Position numbers and translations under genes: made by a program. The notes under the pieces were generated by a model, which saw only the letters and a list, made by a program, of their open reading frames with translations, was not told the origin of the DNA and made no database searches. Shown piece after piece: positions 43,467 through 52,345 of a stretch of 64,000 nt of DNA. The stretch comes from Schaalia sp. HMT-172 (lineage in GTDB: Bacteria; Actinomycetota; Actinomycetes; Actinomycetales; Actinomycetaceae): contig NZ_CP130058.1 of NCBI RefSeq assembly GCF_030644365.1, positions 1,674,001 to 1,738,000 on the forward strand, in the 5' to 3' direction. The first letter of the stretch is position 1. Each line of letters begins with the position of its first letter.

Positions 43467-43497
43467 TTGACCTCGCGCCTCAGAGCTCCGTTAGGAT
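43467..43497 (+). promoter_or_regulatory. Promoter for the 175-aa membrane protein gene
   Basis: TTGACC (43467-43472) and TAGGAT (43492-43497) with a 19-bp spacer; the ATG is seven bases after the -10, which implies a leaderless mRNA. Confidence 0.5.
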
Positions 43498-43504
43498 GTG
43501 GGGC

Positions 43505-44032
43505 ATGACAGATACGCGTGACCCGCGAGGGATTGTTACATTCATCGTCCGGTACCTGATGCTCCAAGTGGGCCTCCTGGTCTTGCTCGTATTCTCCTTG
43601 TCATCCAGCCTTGTTCTGTTGACTTTCATCTGTCTCATGGGCTTCTTCACCTTCTTCCAGGTGTTGGCATCCATCTCCCGGGATTTTCTCGACCGCGCCG
43701 GATCGTGGAAGGCTATCGTGATCGCGGGTACTGTCCTCACCGACGTACCCATCCTGTGGTGGTTCGGGCGACTGGTGTCTGGCATCGCAGGCAGCGGGTC
43801 CGACTGGTGGCTCGTGACTGCGTGGCTGCCCTACCACTTCGTCGCTGCCTTCTTTGCGTGGGGGCTCCGCGAGACGATCCGCACGGCAGGCGCTCAAAAT
43901 ACCGCCATATCCAGTGCCCCTGACAGCACCGTTGAGTCCGGCGACAACGAGAACCCCGGCGATCCCGAAGAGGAGGCGGACGCCCCAACGAGCGCCCTCG
44001 CGACCGCGGAATCCGAAGCCGACGACCGCTAG
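43505..44032 (+). CDS. Hypothetical membrane protein
   Basis: 175 aa from ATG 43505 (MTDTRDPRGIVTFIVRYLML); the upstream open frame to 43418 lacks support. About four membrane helices: GLLVLLVFSLSSSLVLLTF, LMGFFTFFQVLASI, AIVIAGTVLTDVPILWW, LVTAWLPYHFVAAFFAWGL. A 45-residue acidic, Ser/Glu/Asp-rich cytoplasmic tail follows (ESGDNENPGDPEEEADAPTS). No family is recognised. It stands between the TfoX_N gene (divergent) and the exonuclease gene (convergent, 20 bp away), so it is probably a single-gene unit. Confidence 0.7.
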   Translation: MTDTRDPRGIVTFIVRYLMLQVGLLVLLVFSLSSSLVLLTFICLMGFFTFFQVLASISRDFLDRAGSWKAIVIAGTVLTDVPILWWFGRLVSGIAGSGSDWWLVTAWLPYHFVAAFFAWGLRETIRTAGAQNTAISSAPDSTVESGDNENPGDPEEEADAPTSALATAESEADDR

Positions 44033-44051
44033 TCGTTTTTGGGAGCGGATG

Positions 44052-45281
44052 TCACCGCCTGGATTGCAGGGCCGCGACCACGAGAGCGCAAGCCTCCGCA
44101 TCGGAATCCGCACGGTGATGATTGAGCTTAAACCCCGGCACCAGAGCCTTCGTAACGGTTGGCAGCTTGTAGTTTTCCAGGCCAGGGACCACGTGCTGCG
44201 CTGTTCGATAGGAACAGAAGAAGCTCCGCGGGAGGGTGTGAGTTCCAAAGAAGGCATCGAGTTCCCTCCACACCCCAGCGTCGAAGGCCGCATTATGCGC
44301 GTACACCGGAAGCCCGGCATGGAAGCCAGCCACCCAGGCAGCAATATCTGGCCACATGGGAGACCTGCGCACGTCGCGCGCAGAGATCCCATGCAGATAG
44401 GTGAATTCAAACCGATCAAAACCCGGCGGCGGTTTAATTAGCGTGCTCGCTCGTTCAACGACCCGCCCCCTTGAGATTTTCACCAGCGCAATCTGACAGG
44501 CAGACTCTCCTCCTTGCCTATTAGCGGTCTCGAAGTCCACGGCTACAAAAGACGGAAGCGCAAGGACCTCGGGCGGCGCCACCCAGCTAGAACGCTGGCG
44601 AGACTTGGGACGCGCGTATGAAACATCCGGCGACGCAGCGGACCGGCCAGTCGCTGACATGGGAGCCGAGCCCTTCTGTGCAGCCTTTGCCGCTTTCTCG
44701 AGCTCCACAAAGTGCTTCCACTGGGCGTTGTATTGACTCGGGTCTTCGCCACGCTGCTTTGCGAGCATCTCGTGTGCCTTCGCCAGGCGCTTGCGTAGCT
44801 CCAGTCGAAAATCTTCGCGCGGAGCCGGCAGCCCCAGCGTCAACCAGCGCTCGATCGTCTCGACTTCGCCCGAATAATCCTTTTGCTTGTGTTGAATGAT
44901 CGCGACCTGAGTGACGTAGTATTCCGCAACGTTCACCGGGTTCAGGCGAGCAGCGGCGATCATCGCATCCATACAGCCCCGAGCGATAACGAGTGCCCTG
45001 GACAGATCCCCTGACCGCTTGAGCGCAGAAATGTCACTCCCCCAGTCACAGATGTCGCGGCCGTTGTATTTTGGCATGAACCACCCGTCGGACCCCACGT
45101 TTGGCCCATTGTGTGCTCCGAAATAGGTAGGGGCTGATGCTGCAGCCCCTAAAGCACTCTGCCCATTCTGGAGCGGACGACTCAGCTGAGGAACGACAAT
45201 CCCGGAGGGACGCTGACCGTATTGCGTCGGATAGTTCTGCTGAGGAGTGAGCTCACGGCATAACCAATCAAACACACCCAT
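44052..45281 (-). CDS. DEDDh 3'-5' exonuclease (DnaQ-like) with an N-terminal helical region
   Basis: 409 aa from ATG 45281 (MGVFDWLCRELTPQQ), chosen because AGGGAAAG lies 9 nt upstream; the frame is open to 45371. Residues ~1-200 are a helical region of unknown role (TPR-like feel: ALVIARGCMDAMIAAARLNP). The C-terminal RNase T/Pol III epsilon fold (~240-409) has exo I FVAVDFETANRQGG (D, E), exo II VYAHNAAFDAGVW (D) and exo III HHRADSDAEACALV (H, D), so the active site looks complete. Likely degrades DNA or RNA 3' ends in repair. It has no helicase domain. Gene to the right is an IS256 element. Confidence 0.85.
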   Translation of the reverse strand: MGVFDWLCRELTPQQNYPTQYGQRPSGIVVPQLSRPLQNGQSALGAAASAPTYFGAHNGPNVGSDGWFMPKYNGRDICDWGSDISALKRSGDLSRALVIARGCMDAMIAAARLNPVNVAEYYVTQVAIIQHKQKDYSGEVETIERWLTLGLPAPREDFRLELRKRLAKAHEMLAKQRGEDPSQYNAQWKHFVELEKAAKAAQKGSAPMSATGRSAASPDVSYARPKSRQRSSWVAPPEVLALPSFVAVDFETANRQGGESACQIALVKISRGRVVERASTLIKPPPGFDRFEFTYLHGISARDVRRSPMWPDIAAWVAGFHAGLPVYAHNAAFDAGVWRELDAFFGTHTLPRSFFCSYRTAQHVVPGLENYKLPTVTKALVPGFKLNHHRADSDAEACALVVAALQSRR

Positions 45282-45738
45282 AACGTCCGCTTTCCCTGAT
45301 GCGAGGTACCACTGCGCCCCGCTCATCTCATCTGTTCTGCGCATACACACCAGCAAATGGTGGCGAGGCACACACCTTAGCTTACTGTATAAGCGACCAG
45401 CTAGGAGGCGATACGCTCCCGATTTCCACCCACCCCAGCCCCGGCCTCGTTCCTATCACGAGGCCGGGGATGGCTCTATGCACCGGTGTCCGTGGCGGGG
45501 CCTCACCCGCTACACGCTAGACAGTTTCTGTCGCGCCGCCATTTCCCAGCGACGCATCGCCCCTGATCAGGAGGCGGCGACCAGCCAATCACCTCTGACA
45601 GCCGTTGATAATCGACCGTTTCCACACTTTCCCTTGTCCGCACTGCGGGATACTTTCGCCCACCTTCACTATATTGTCGGTTAATTTACTGACAAAGCGG
45701 CGTACCGTTGAAAGAGCGCGCGATCACGCGCCCGCCTC
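45282..45738. other. Intergenic region with a free-standing inverted 12-mer pair
   Basis: About 450 bp with no credible gene. It contains a perfect 12-bp stem of two exact ACGAGGCCGGGG copies (45439-45450 and 45458-45469, 7-base loop). The genes on either side do not converge on it: the exonuclease begins here. Before IS256 insertion the neighbour was the divergent dextranase-like gene, so the hairpin is not an obvious terminator. Confidence 0.6.
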
Positions 45739-47168
45739 GAGCCTGTCAATTTTTCTGTGTATGGGGGTTAGAGGTAGGGGGTGATTCGGTCGGGGTAGGC
45801 GGTGGTGAGTTGGGCGAGGGCTTGTTTCCAGTTGGTGGTGGTGTGTCCTTCGATGAGGCGGGTGTGTCCTGTTCGTTTGTTGGGGGGTTTGCCAGCGTCT
45901 GTGAGGCGCTGGGCGGCTCTTTTGTCTTCGATGTTGCAGATGGCGAGCCACAAGAGTTTGACGGCGGCTTCTTCGCTGGGGAAATGCCCGCGGTTCTTGG
46001 TGATTTTGCGCAGCTGGTAGTTCAAGGACTCGATAGCGTTGGTGGTGTACACGACGCGGCGCAGCATGGGCGGGAACGCCAAGAACGGCGTGAAGCGCTG
46101 CCAGGCGCGCTGCCAGGTCGCAACCGTTTGGGGGTAGCGCGCTCCCAGGTCGCTGGCCGCGAAGTCCTCCAGCGCCCCTCGGGCGGTTTCCTCGTTGGGC
46201 GCGCTGTACACGGCCTTGAGAGCCGCGGCGACGCTCTTGCGGTCCTTGTAGGACACGAAACGCATGGAGGCGCGGATTAAGTGAACGACGCAGGTTTGGA
46301 CCATGGACTGGGGCCAGGTCGCTTCGATGGCTTCAGGCAGGCCAGTAAGTCCGTCGCAGCACACGATCAGGACATCGCGTAGGCCTCGGTTGGCCAGCTC
46401 GGCGCACACGTGGGCCCAAAAGGAGGCGCCTTCATCGGCTTGGACCCAGATGCCCAGCACATGCTTGACCCCCTCCATGTCCACTCCGACCGCCAGGTGA
46501 GCGGCCCGGTTCTCCACCCTGTGATCGCATCGGACTTTGATGCGGATCGCATCCAGGTAGATCACCGGGTAGAACGCTTCTAAGGGGCGGTGCTGCCACT
46601 CCAAGACGGCCTCGCACACCGCGTCAGTGATCGTAGAAATCGTCCCAGCGCTGACCTCCACGCCCAGGGTGGAGGCCAGGTGATGGCGGATATCGCGTAC
46701 CGTCATCCCCCCGGCATACAAGCTGATAATCATCGAATCCAAACCATCAAGGCGCCGCTGTCCTTTACGCACCAGGCGCGGGGTGAACGAGCCCGCCCGG
46801 TCCCGGGGAACCTCGATCTCGAAGGCTCCCACCTCCGACATCACGGTCTTCTTCGTCGTGCCGTTCCTCGTGTTCGAGCGCGCCTGCCCACTGGCCTGGC
46901 CCTTCTCATACCCCAAGTGCTCGGTCAGCTCCGCGGCCAACCCGCGCTCCAACGCCTCCTTAAGCAACGCCGGCAACAAGCCCTCGCTACCCGTCATCTC
47001 GACCTCGCCAGCATCAAGACGCTCAAACAACGCATCCAACGCCCCCGAGCGACGAAGCTCCTCCACCGTCTCACGCCCACTAGCGCGAGCCACAACAACA
47101 TCATCATCATTCATCATGCATCAATCCTTTCAAACAAAAGACGGATACACAGACAATTAAACACGCCC
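45739..47168 (-). mobile_element. IS256-family insertion sequence (~1.43 kb)
   Basis: Imperfect terminal inverted repeats share CTGTGTAT and most of the 14 bases outside it (GCCTGTCAATTTTT versus GCGTGTTTAATTGT). Possible 8-bp target duplications CCCGCCTC (45731-45738) and TCTGCCTC (47169-47176) match at six positions; the ends are therefore approximate. Inserted ~40 bp upstream of the dextranase-like start. Confidence 0.8.
45768..47117 (-). CDS. IS256-family transposase
   Basis: 449 aa, the usual Mutator-type (Transposase_mut) length. The catalytic DDE residues are D in VIYLDAIRIKVRCD, D in VIVCCDGLTGLPEAI and E in YTTNAIESLNYQLRKI. The zinc-like C-x2-H motif region CVVHLIRASMRFVS lies between the second and third. 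No frameshift or stop is seen, so it should be functional. The product begins MMNDDDVVVARASGRE; start at 47117. It reads away from the dextranase-like gene, so it would not drive it directly. Confidence 0.93.
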   Translation of the reverse strand: MMNDDDVVVARASGRETVEELRRSGALDALFERLDAGEVEMTGSEGLLPALLKEALERGLAAELTEHLGYEKGQASGQARSNTRNGTTKKTVMSEVGAFEIEVPRDRAGSFTPRLVRKGQRRLDGLDSMIISLYAGGMTVRDIRHHLASTLGVEVSAGTISTITDAVCEAVLEWQHRPLEAFYPVIYLDAIRIKVRCDHRVENRAAHLAVGVDMEGVKHVLGIWVQADEGASFWAHVCAELANRGLRDVLIVCCDGLTGLPEAIEATWPQSMVQTCVVHLIRASMRFVSYKDRKSVAAALKAVYSAPNEETARGALEDFAASDLGARYPQTVATWQRAWQRFTPFLAFPPMLRRVVYTTNAIESLNYQLRKITKNRGHFPSEEAAVKLLWLAICNIEDKRAAQRLTDAGKPPNKRTGHTRLIEGHTTTNWKQALAQLTTAYPDRITPYL

Positions 47169-47215
47169 TCTGCCTCCCCATGAAGAGACTCCTCAACACC
47201 ATCAAGGACACACAC

Positions 47216-49957
47216 GTGACGGAGACACGACATCCTCTGACCATTCCCGCCGCTCTCGTGCTCGGCACGGCCATCGCGGCGACGGCGCTACCGCTGCCGA
47301 GCTCAACCCCGGCCACCGCCTCGGGCACGGCGCACGTCACCCGCGCCTACACGGACAAATCCACCCACACGCCTGGCACTCAGGCGACCATCACGGCCGA
47401 GGCGAGCGGAGACGGCACCGTCCACTTCTCCGTCAGCCACCTCGGAGTCGAGGTCGCCTCGGGCGACGCAACCGTCGAGAACGGCAAGGCCACCTGGCCC
47501 TACACGACGCCGGGCGACAACAACCAGGGATACCTGGTGACCGCGACCGGCGCGGACGGCACGCACGCCGAAACCGCCCTGGACGTCTCCTCCAGCTGGA
47601 CGCGCTTCCCGCGCATGGGCTACCTCTCCCATTTCAAGCCCACCGCACCGGCGGCCGCGGATGGGAATACCACCTACGAGTCCTTCCTCTTCCATCAGCC
47701 CCAGGACTACATCAACAAGCTCAGCCAGGACTACCACATCAACGCGCTGCAGTACTACGACTGGCAGTATCGCCACGAGCAGCCCGTCGCCACCGGCGAC
47801 CTCGAGAACCAGTGGCCCCTGTGGTACGCCAACACCTACGCATCGAAGAAGACAATCTCCGACTACGTCACCGACGCCAAGAACGCCAACATCGGCTCGC
47901 TCGCCTACTCCATGGCGTACGCGGCCAACGATGGCTACGACACGAACGCCATCAAGGACGAGTGGATCCTGCGCAACGACGACGGCTCCTACTGGCGCCG
48001 AGGCCTCGGCAACCAATGGTGGGTCAGCACCCCCGAGGGGACGCCCAAGCCCGAGAACCACATGACTATGATGAACGTCAACGCCCAGGGGTGGCGCGAC
48101 TACATCACGGACCAGTACGTGGCCCAAAAGGACGCCTTCGGGTTTGACGGAACGCACATCGACACGCTCGGCCAGACCATGAAGAAGGACGCGGCGGGTA
48201 ACTCGGTGGACCTGACCGACGGCCTGACGGCCCTCGTCAACGACACGGCCGCGAAGACCGGCACGGCGACCGGCATCAACCTGCCCGACGGCGCTGGCAC
48301 CGACAAGATCGGCCCGTCCTCGGCCTCGTACGTCTACACCGAACTGTGGGATCACAACGAAACAAACCAGCAGGTCGCCACCTACCTGCAGGGCGCGCGC
48401 AACGCGGCCGGCAACAAGCCACAGATCGTGGCCGCCTACGCGAACAACTACGACCCGACTCAGTCCGGGCACCCGGCGGTCCCCACGCAGGACGGCCCCC
48501 GCATTGAGGCCGAGTCCGATCAGGCGAGCGTGAGCGGCGGCGTCCACATCCTCTCCGGCGACGACTCCGCGTCGGGCGGCGCCTACGCGGGCGACTTCTA
48601 CCAGGGCGGCGACGCCGTCACCTTCACGGTGGACGCCGGCCAGGGCGGCACGTTCACGTTCACGACGCGCTACGCCAGGCAAGACGATGACCCCAACTAC
48701 CACCAGATGATCCTCGACATGGGCACGCCCAATCAGAAGCTCATCAAGTACGTGCACTTCAACACGACGGGTAGCTACTACACGTGGACCGATGACATGA
48801 CCGAGACCGTCGAGCTCACGCCCGGCGTCCACACGATCTCCTTCTGGGTCCCCACCGATAGGACGTACACACCCGTCAACATCGACTGCATCACCTTCCG
48901 AGAGTTCAACACGGACTCCGTCAAGCTCGCGGACGCGGCGTTCGCGGCCAACGGAGCGCACCACCTGGAGCTCGGCGACTACGGGCGTATGCTCGACAAC
49001 GAGTTCTTCGTCAACTCTGGGCGCTCTATGTCCACGGACCTGCAGGCGTGGATGAAGAACTACTACAACATCTCCACTGCCTACGAGAACCTGCTCTACG
49101 GCGACAACCTGACGCGCAAGGAACGCCAGGTCGACGTCACGACTAACGGCGTGGGCTTGCCGACCTCGACGGACGGGGCGGCGAACACGATCTGGGCGAA
49201 CACCATGACGTCCGACGCGGGCACGGCCCTGCACCTGATCAACCTGCGCACCGACGACCAGGACGGCAACGACCAGTACTGGCGTAACGCAGCCAAGCGG
49301 ATCCTCCCCTTCGATAACACGTCCGTCACCTACCACCTGGAGGAGGGCGAGGCCGTCCCCGCGTCCGTCTTCGCCGTCAGCCCGGACGACGACGGTGGCC
49401 GCCCGACCCCGCTCGACTTCACGACCGGCACGGATGAGCAGGGACGCACGACGATCACGTTCAACGTGGGTCGCCTCTCCTCGTGGGACATGGTGGTCTT
49501 CTCTCCCACCGCGAACGCGGCTCGGTCCCACGCCGCGACCACGACGAGCGAGGCCGTCACCGGCCAGGTGCGTAACGACCTCGGCCAGTGCCTGACGTCG
49601 AAGGACCCGAAGGGCGAGGACGGCACCCCCGTGTTGAACGCCAACTGCGCGGGGGACTCCGACGCGCAGACCGTCACGTACGAGGATGGTCACCTGCGCA
49701 TCGGTGATCGTTGCGTCGACGTGGTGGGCGGCTTCACCGAGGAGGGCACGGTCGCGCACATGTGGACGTGCTACCCGACGCTTGAGTCCCAGATGTGGGA
49801 TCGCAACGATTCCGGCCAGCTCGTCAACCGCGCGTCCGGCCTGTGCCTGACGATCCCGGGTGATACGACGCAGGAGGGCACGCAGGCGGTCATCTCGCAG
49901 TGCTCGTCCTCTTGGCCGTCGCAGCGCTGGAGCCTCCCCTCGCCGGCAGGCAAGTAG
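47216..49957 (+). CDS. Secreted GH66 dextranase-like glycoside hydrolase with CBM35-like and ricin-B-like modules
   Basis: Predicted extracellular endo-dextranase or cycloisomaltooligosaccharide-type enzyme acting on alpha-1,6-glucan. 913 aa from GTG 47216 (AAGGA 7 nt upstream); the frame opens at ATG 47180 near the IS end, but without an RBS. A signal peptide core (PAALVLGTAIAATAL) precedes an N-terminal beta domain. The GH66 (beta/alpha)8 barrel has WTRFPRMGYLSHF, the catalytic Asp in FGFDGTHIDTLG and the acid/base Glu in YVYTELWDHN. A CBM35-like insert follows (starts RIEAESDQASVSGG). The C-terminal ~130 residues are a ricin-B-like lectin (Q-x-W: SQMWDRN, SQRWSLP). IS256 sits in the promoter region. 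Confidence 0.88.
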   Translation: MTETRHPLTIPAALVLGTAIAATALPLPSSTPATASGTAHVTRAYTDKSTHTPGTQATITAEASGDGTVHFSVSHLGVEVASGDATVENGKATWPYTTPGDNNQGYLVTATGADGTHAETALDVSSSWTRFPRMGYLSHFKPTAPAAADGNTTYESFLFHQPQDYINKLSQDYHINALQYYDWQYRHEQPVATGDLENQWPLWYANTYASKKTISDYVTDAKNANIGSLAYSMAYAANDGYDTNAIKDEWILRNDDGSYWRRGLGNQWWVSTPEGTPKPENHMTMMNVNAQGWRDYITDQYVAQKDAFGFDGTHIDTLGQTMKKDAAGNSVDLTDGLTALVNDTAAKTGTATGINLPDGAGTDKIGPSSASYVYTELWDHNETNQQVATYLQGARNAAGNKPQIVAAYANNYDPTQSGHPAVPTQDGPRIEAESDQASVSGGVHILSGDDSASGGAYAGDFYQGGDAVTFTVDAGQGGTFTFTTRYARQDDDPNYHQMILDMGTPNQKLIKYVHFNTTGSYYTWTDDMTETVELTPGVHTISFWVPTDRTYTPVNIDCITFREFNTDSVKLADAAFAANGAHHLELGDYGRMLDNEFFVNSGRSMSTDLQAWMKNYYNISTAYENLLYGDNLTRKERQVDVTTNGVGLPTSTDGAANTIWANTMTSDAGTALHLINLRTDDQDGNDQYWRNAAKRILPFDNTSVTYHLEEGEAVPASVFAVSPDDDGGRPTPLDFTTGTDEQGRTTITFNVGRLSSWDMVVFSPTANAARSHAATTTSEAVTGQVRNDLGQCLTSKDPKGEDGTPVLNANCAGDSDAQTVTYEDGHLRIGDRCVDVVGGFTEEGTVAHMWTCYPTLESQMWDRNDSGQLVNRASGLCLTIPGDTTQEGTQAVISQCSSSWPSQRWSLPSPAGK

Positions 49958-50028
49958 CGGAGCACTCGCTGGGATAGGCACTACCCGGCAGGGCGGCTCC
50001 TCGCTGGGCGCGCGCTGCCCAGGACTCG

Positions 50029-50060
50029 GCCCCGACCTCGTACACGAACGAGGCCGGGGC
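50029..50060. terminator. Bidirectional terminator, inverted pair of the 12-mer
   Basis: GGCCCCGACCTCGT and ACGAGGCCGGGGCC flank a short loop between convergent genes. Exact copy at 50048-50059, one mismatch at 50030-50041. Confidence 0.85.
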
Positions 50061-50079
50061 CGAGTTGCGTCCCTGACGT

Positions 50080-52182
50080 TCAGTTAGTCTTCGTGTTCGT
50101 CAGGTGACGTCCGATGTAGCCGATGTAGACCTTGCCGGTTGTTTTCGTGTCCGCGTAGTAGTGCATGCGCGGGGCGTTCTGGTCGCAATGGGTGGGCGCG
50201 AAGTGGGCCCACATCTCGATCTCCCCACGAGGATCAACTTCTCTCGGCACGGGCCGTGTGCGTTCCCGGCGCATTTTCTCGTTGCCCTTGACCGTCTCAC
50301 TTTCATTCGACTTGTGGCGCGCCGCAGAACACCTGCGGTATCCCTCCGGCGGATTCGCCAAGTAATCGTGCACATTTCCTGCGGCAAAGTCACCGGCTTC
50401 TCGAGCACGCATGTAATCGCGCAGGACGAGGATATAGTTCCAGAACTCGGCGGCATAGCGGCTCGACACCAAAGCGTCGAGCGTCAGAATGTCCTCCACC
50501 ATGCCGTTAGGATCACTCAAGACCACGTACTTCGTGACCGTCTCGAAGCTCCCCCGCGTCATGCGGTCAAAGAGCTCCGACATGCTTGTGGGGCGCTCAT
50601 CCAGCTGTTCCTCCACGAAGTCTCGCTCGGCGTCAGTCGCTCCCGGATTCTTCACCTTCCATTCCAGGTATTGATTGCGCCGTGCCAGGCTATCCCGCTC
50701 CTCCAGGGACTCGCTCAGCTCGCGGTCGAGGTTTTCGTTGTCCTGTTTCAGGGTCCGGATCTCCTCACTGTCACCGGCCGCCCCGTCCAGGAGTTCCTTG
50801 GCCGCTTGGAGCTCGCCGCTGAGCTTGTCCCGTTCACTCGACAGCTCCTCGTAAGTACGGTTCATGGCGTCTAAGCCACTGGACAGCGCCATCACTCCGC
50901 TTGTCAGATCGGCGGGTGTGCGGGGGCTGAAGAACGGCAAGAAACGCCGGATAAGCCGTTGCAAGGGCTGGTACCAGGTCAGGTGCTCCGCCTGTTCTCT
51001 CGGCTTGCTCAGCCCCGCTGAGGGAACGTTCACGTCCGGAGCGGATTCCGCCGACGGGGGATGCGTGTCCGGACACGTCGCGCGATACGCAGACCCGCTC
51101 TTCCCTGCCGCCTCAGGCGTCTCACGCGCGTCGGTCGAGAGCGACGCGCCGACCTCGCGCCGCACCTTCTCGTCGAGCAGTTCCACCGTCCGCGCGCTCT
51201 CACGCAGCGGGTGGAACGTCGGCACCGTCAGGCGTTTCTTGTCCAGGAGCGCTTGGGCCCGGCGCAGTTCTTTATCCAGGCCTTTCTCCCACAGGTACTC
51301 GCAGGGAGTGCGCGCGATGATCGCAGACAGCTCGGGTCGGAACTTCTTGCGCGTCTCGTCGTAGCCGCGCAGCAGCGTTGCCGCAGTCAGCACCCTGTGC
51401 CGGAACCTGTCCGTCGGATCGTCCGGTCGAAAACCTGGCAGGTATGTGCGTAGGCTCCCCTTGGGCATGACACATTCCTCCCCGATCCGTTCGCGGAAGT
51501 GACGGTAGGCATCTGGGGTGAGCAGGAAGTAGGACGCGCAGCCGAGCGAGTCCCGCGTGAGCGAACCAAGAATGGCTTTCCACCGACTTTCCGCCTCGAG
51601 CGCCCCCTGCCCGCTCCCATCTGTCAGAGGCGCTGCCACAACAACGGATGCCCGCCTGCGGTCCTCGCGGATCCATCCGATGAGTTCTTCCACCTGTTGC
51701 TCGTCGGAGATGGTCTGGAGCGAATCGGAGAGCGGCATCCCGTGGTCGTGGACGTTGCCCTCCGTGACGAGGGCTCGGACCAGTCGCGGCGGCTTTGCGT
51801 CCCATTCGCTGTCGCGTGGAGGGGTGACCTCAACCCACAACACGTCGCGATACTGGGATTCCTTGGTTGCGTGCATGGCGAACAGTCGGGTCGTCCACTG
51901 TTCACCACTTCTTCTTCGTTCAACAAATTCGAGAAGTTGACGCGCGTAGTGCTTGTCTTCGGACGTCTCCGTTAGTTTCGTCGCGACAATGTCTGCTGTC
52001 TCCCCCTTCTGTGAGGTCAACTCACCGAATCGGTAGATGCCTTCCTCGTCGCACTCAACGCGCACTGCGCTGCCCCTGAGCGGGTACTTCTTGTGCGCCC
52101 ATTCGTGAAAGAGACGGTCGGCGGTCTGCTTCGCGCTTTCCGTGCCTTCCAGTTCCAGAATTGCCCGATAGCCGCGCGCCAT
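50080..52182 (-). CDS. 700-aa protein of unknown function with a central coiled coil
   Basis: No family is recognised. N-terminal region (1-120) has alternating strands and an acidic/aromatic pattern (YRAILELEGTESAKQTADRL). Residues ~110-260 form a mixed alpha/beta module (LWVEVTPPRD, PPRLVRALVTEG, RRASVVVAAPLTDG, CASYFLLTPDAYRHFRERIG, SLRTYLPGFRPDDPTDRFRH). A low-complexity linker (~345-400) leads to a long heptad-rich coiled coil (~436-512), then a helical region. The last ~60 residues (EIEMWAHFAPTH...TGKVYIGYIGRHLTNTKTN) resemble the small beta-rich tails of RelE-like toxins. No signal peptide, membrane helix, Walker or nuclease motif was seen. Single-gene unit with its own terminator; a defence role is possible but not shown. 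Confidence 0.7.
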   Translation of the reverse strand: MARGYRAILELEGTESAKQTADRLFHEWAHKKYPLRGSAVRVECDEEGIYRFGELTSQKGETADIVATKLTETSEDKHYARQLLEFVERRRSGEQWTTRLFAMHATKESQYRDVLWVEVTPPRDSEWDAKPPRLVRALVTEGNVHDHGMPLSDSLQTISDEQQVEELIGWIREDRRRASVVVAAPLTDGSGQGALEAESRWKAILGSLTRDSLGCASYFLLTPDAYRHFRERIGEECVMPKGSLRTYLPGFRPDDPTDRFRHRVLTAATLLRGYDETRKKFRPELSAIIARTPCEYLWEKGLDKELRRAQALLDKKRLTVPTFHPLRESARTVELLDEKVRREVGASLSTDARETPEAAGKSGSAYRATCPDTHPPSAESAPDVNVPSAGLSKPREQAEHLTWYQPLQRLIRRFLPFFSPRTPADLTSGVMALSSGLDAMNRTYEELSSERDKLSGELQAAKELLDGAAGDSEEIRTLKQDNENLDRELSESLEERDSLARRNQYLEWKVKNPGATDAERDFVEEQLDERPTSMSELFDRMTRGSFETVTKYVVLSDPNGMVEDILTLDALVSSRYAAEFWNYILVLRDYMRAREAGDFAAGNVHDYLANPPEGYRRCSAARHKSNESETVKGNEKMRRERTRPVPREVDPRGEIEMWAHFAPTHCDQNAPRMHYYADTKTTGKVYIGYIGRHLTNTKTN

Positions 52183-52299
52183 GATGCCTACCCTTCAGTC
52201 AGCACTGATAGAAGAATTTTGTGCATCAGCTTACAGCTACCGAACAATTGTCACATTCGAACCAGGGTCGTGATTATGAGGCACACATCACATGCTAAA

Positions 52300-52333
52300 C
52301 CCGGGCCTCGTCGATGGATGAACGAGGCCGGGG
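52300..52333 (-). terminator. Terminator after the first YcxB-like gene
   Basis: CCCGGGCCTCGT (52300-52311) pairs with ACGAGGCCGGGG (52322-52333, exact). It lies 13 bp past the stop of the 295-aa gene on this strand. Confidence 0.8.
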
Positions 52334-52345
52334 CCAGGCAAACGC

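Noticed and set aside
47303-49981. 892-codon open frame antisense to the dextranase-like gene
   Set aside because: Low-complexity Arg/Val/Gly product typical of the complementary frame of GC-rich genes; no RBS or domain, while the sense strand encodes a clear GH66 protein.
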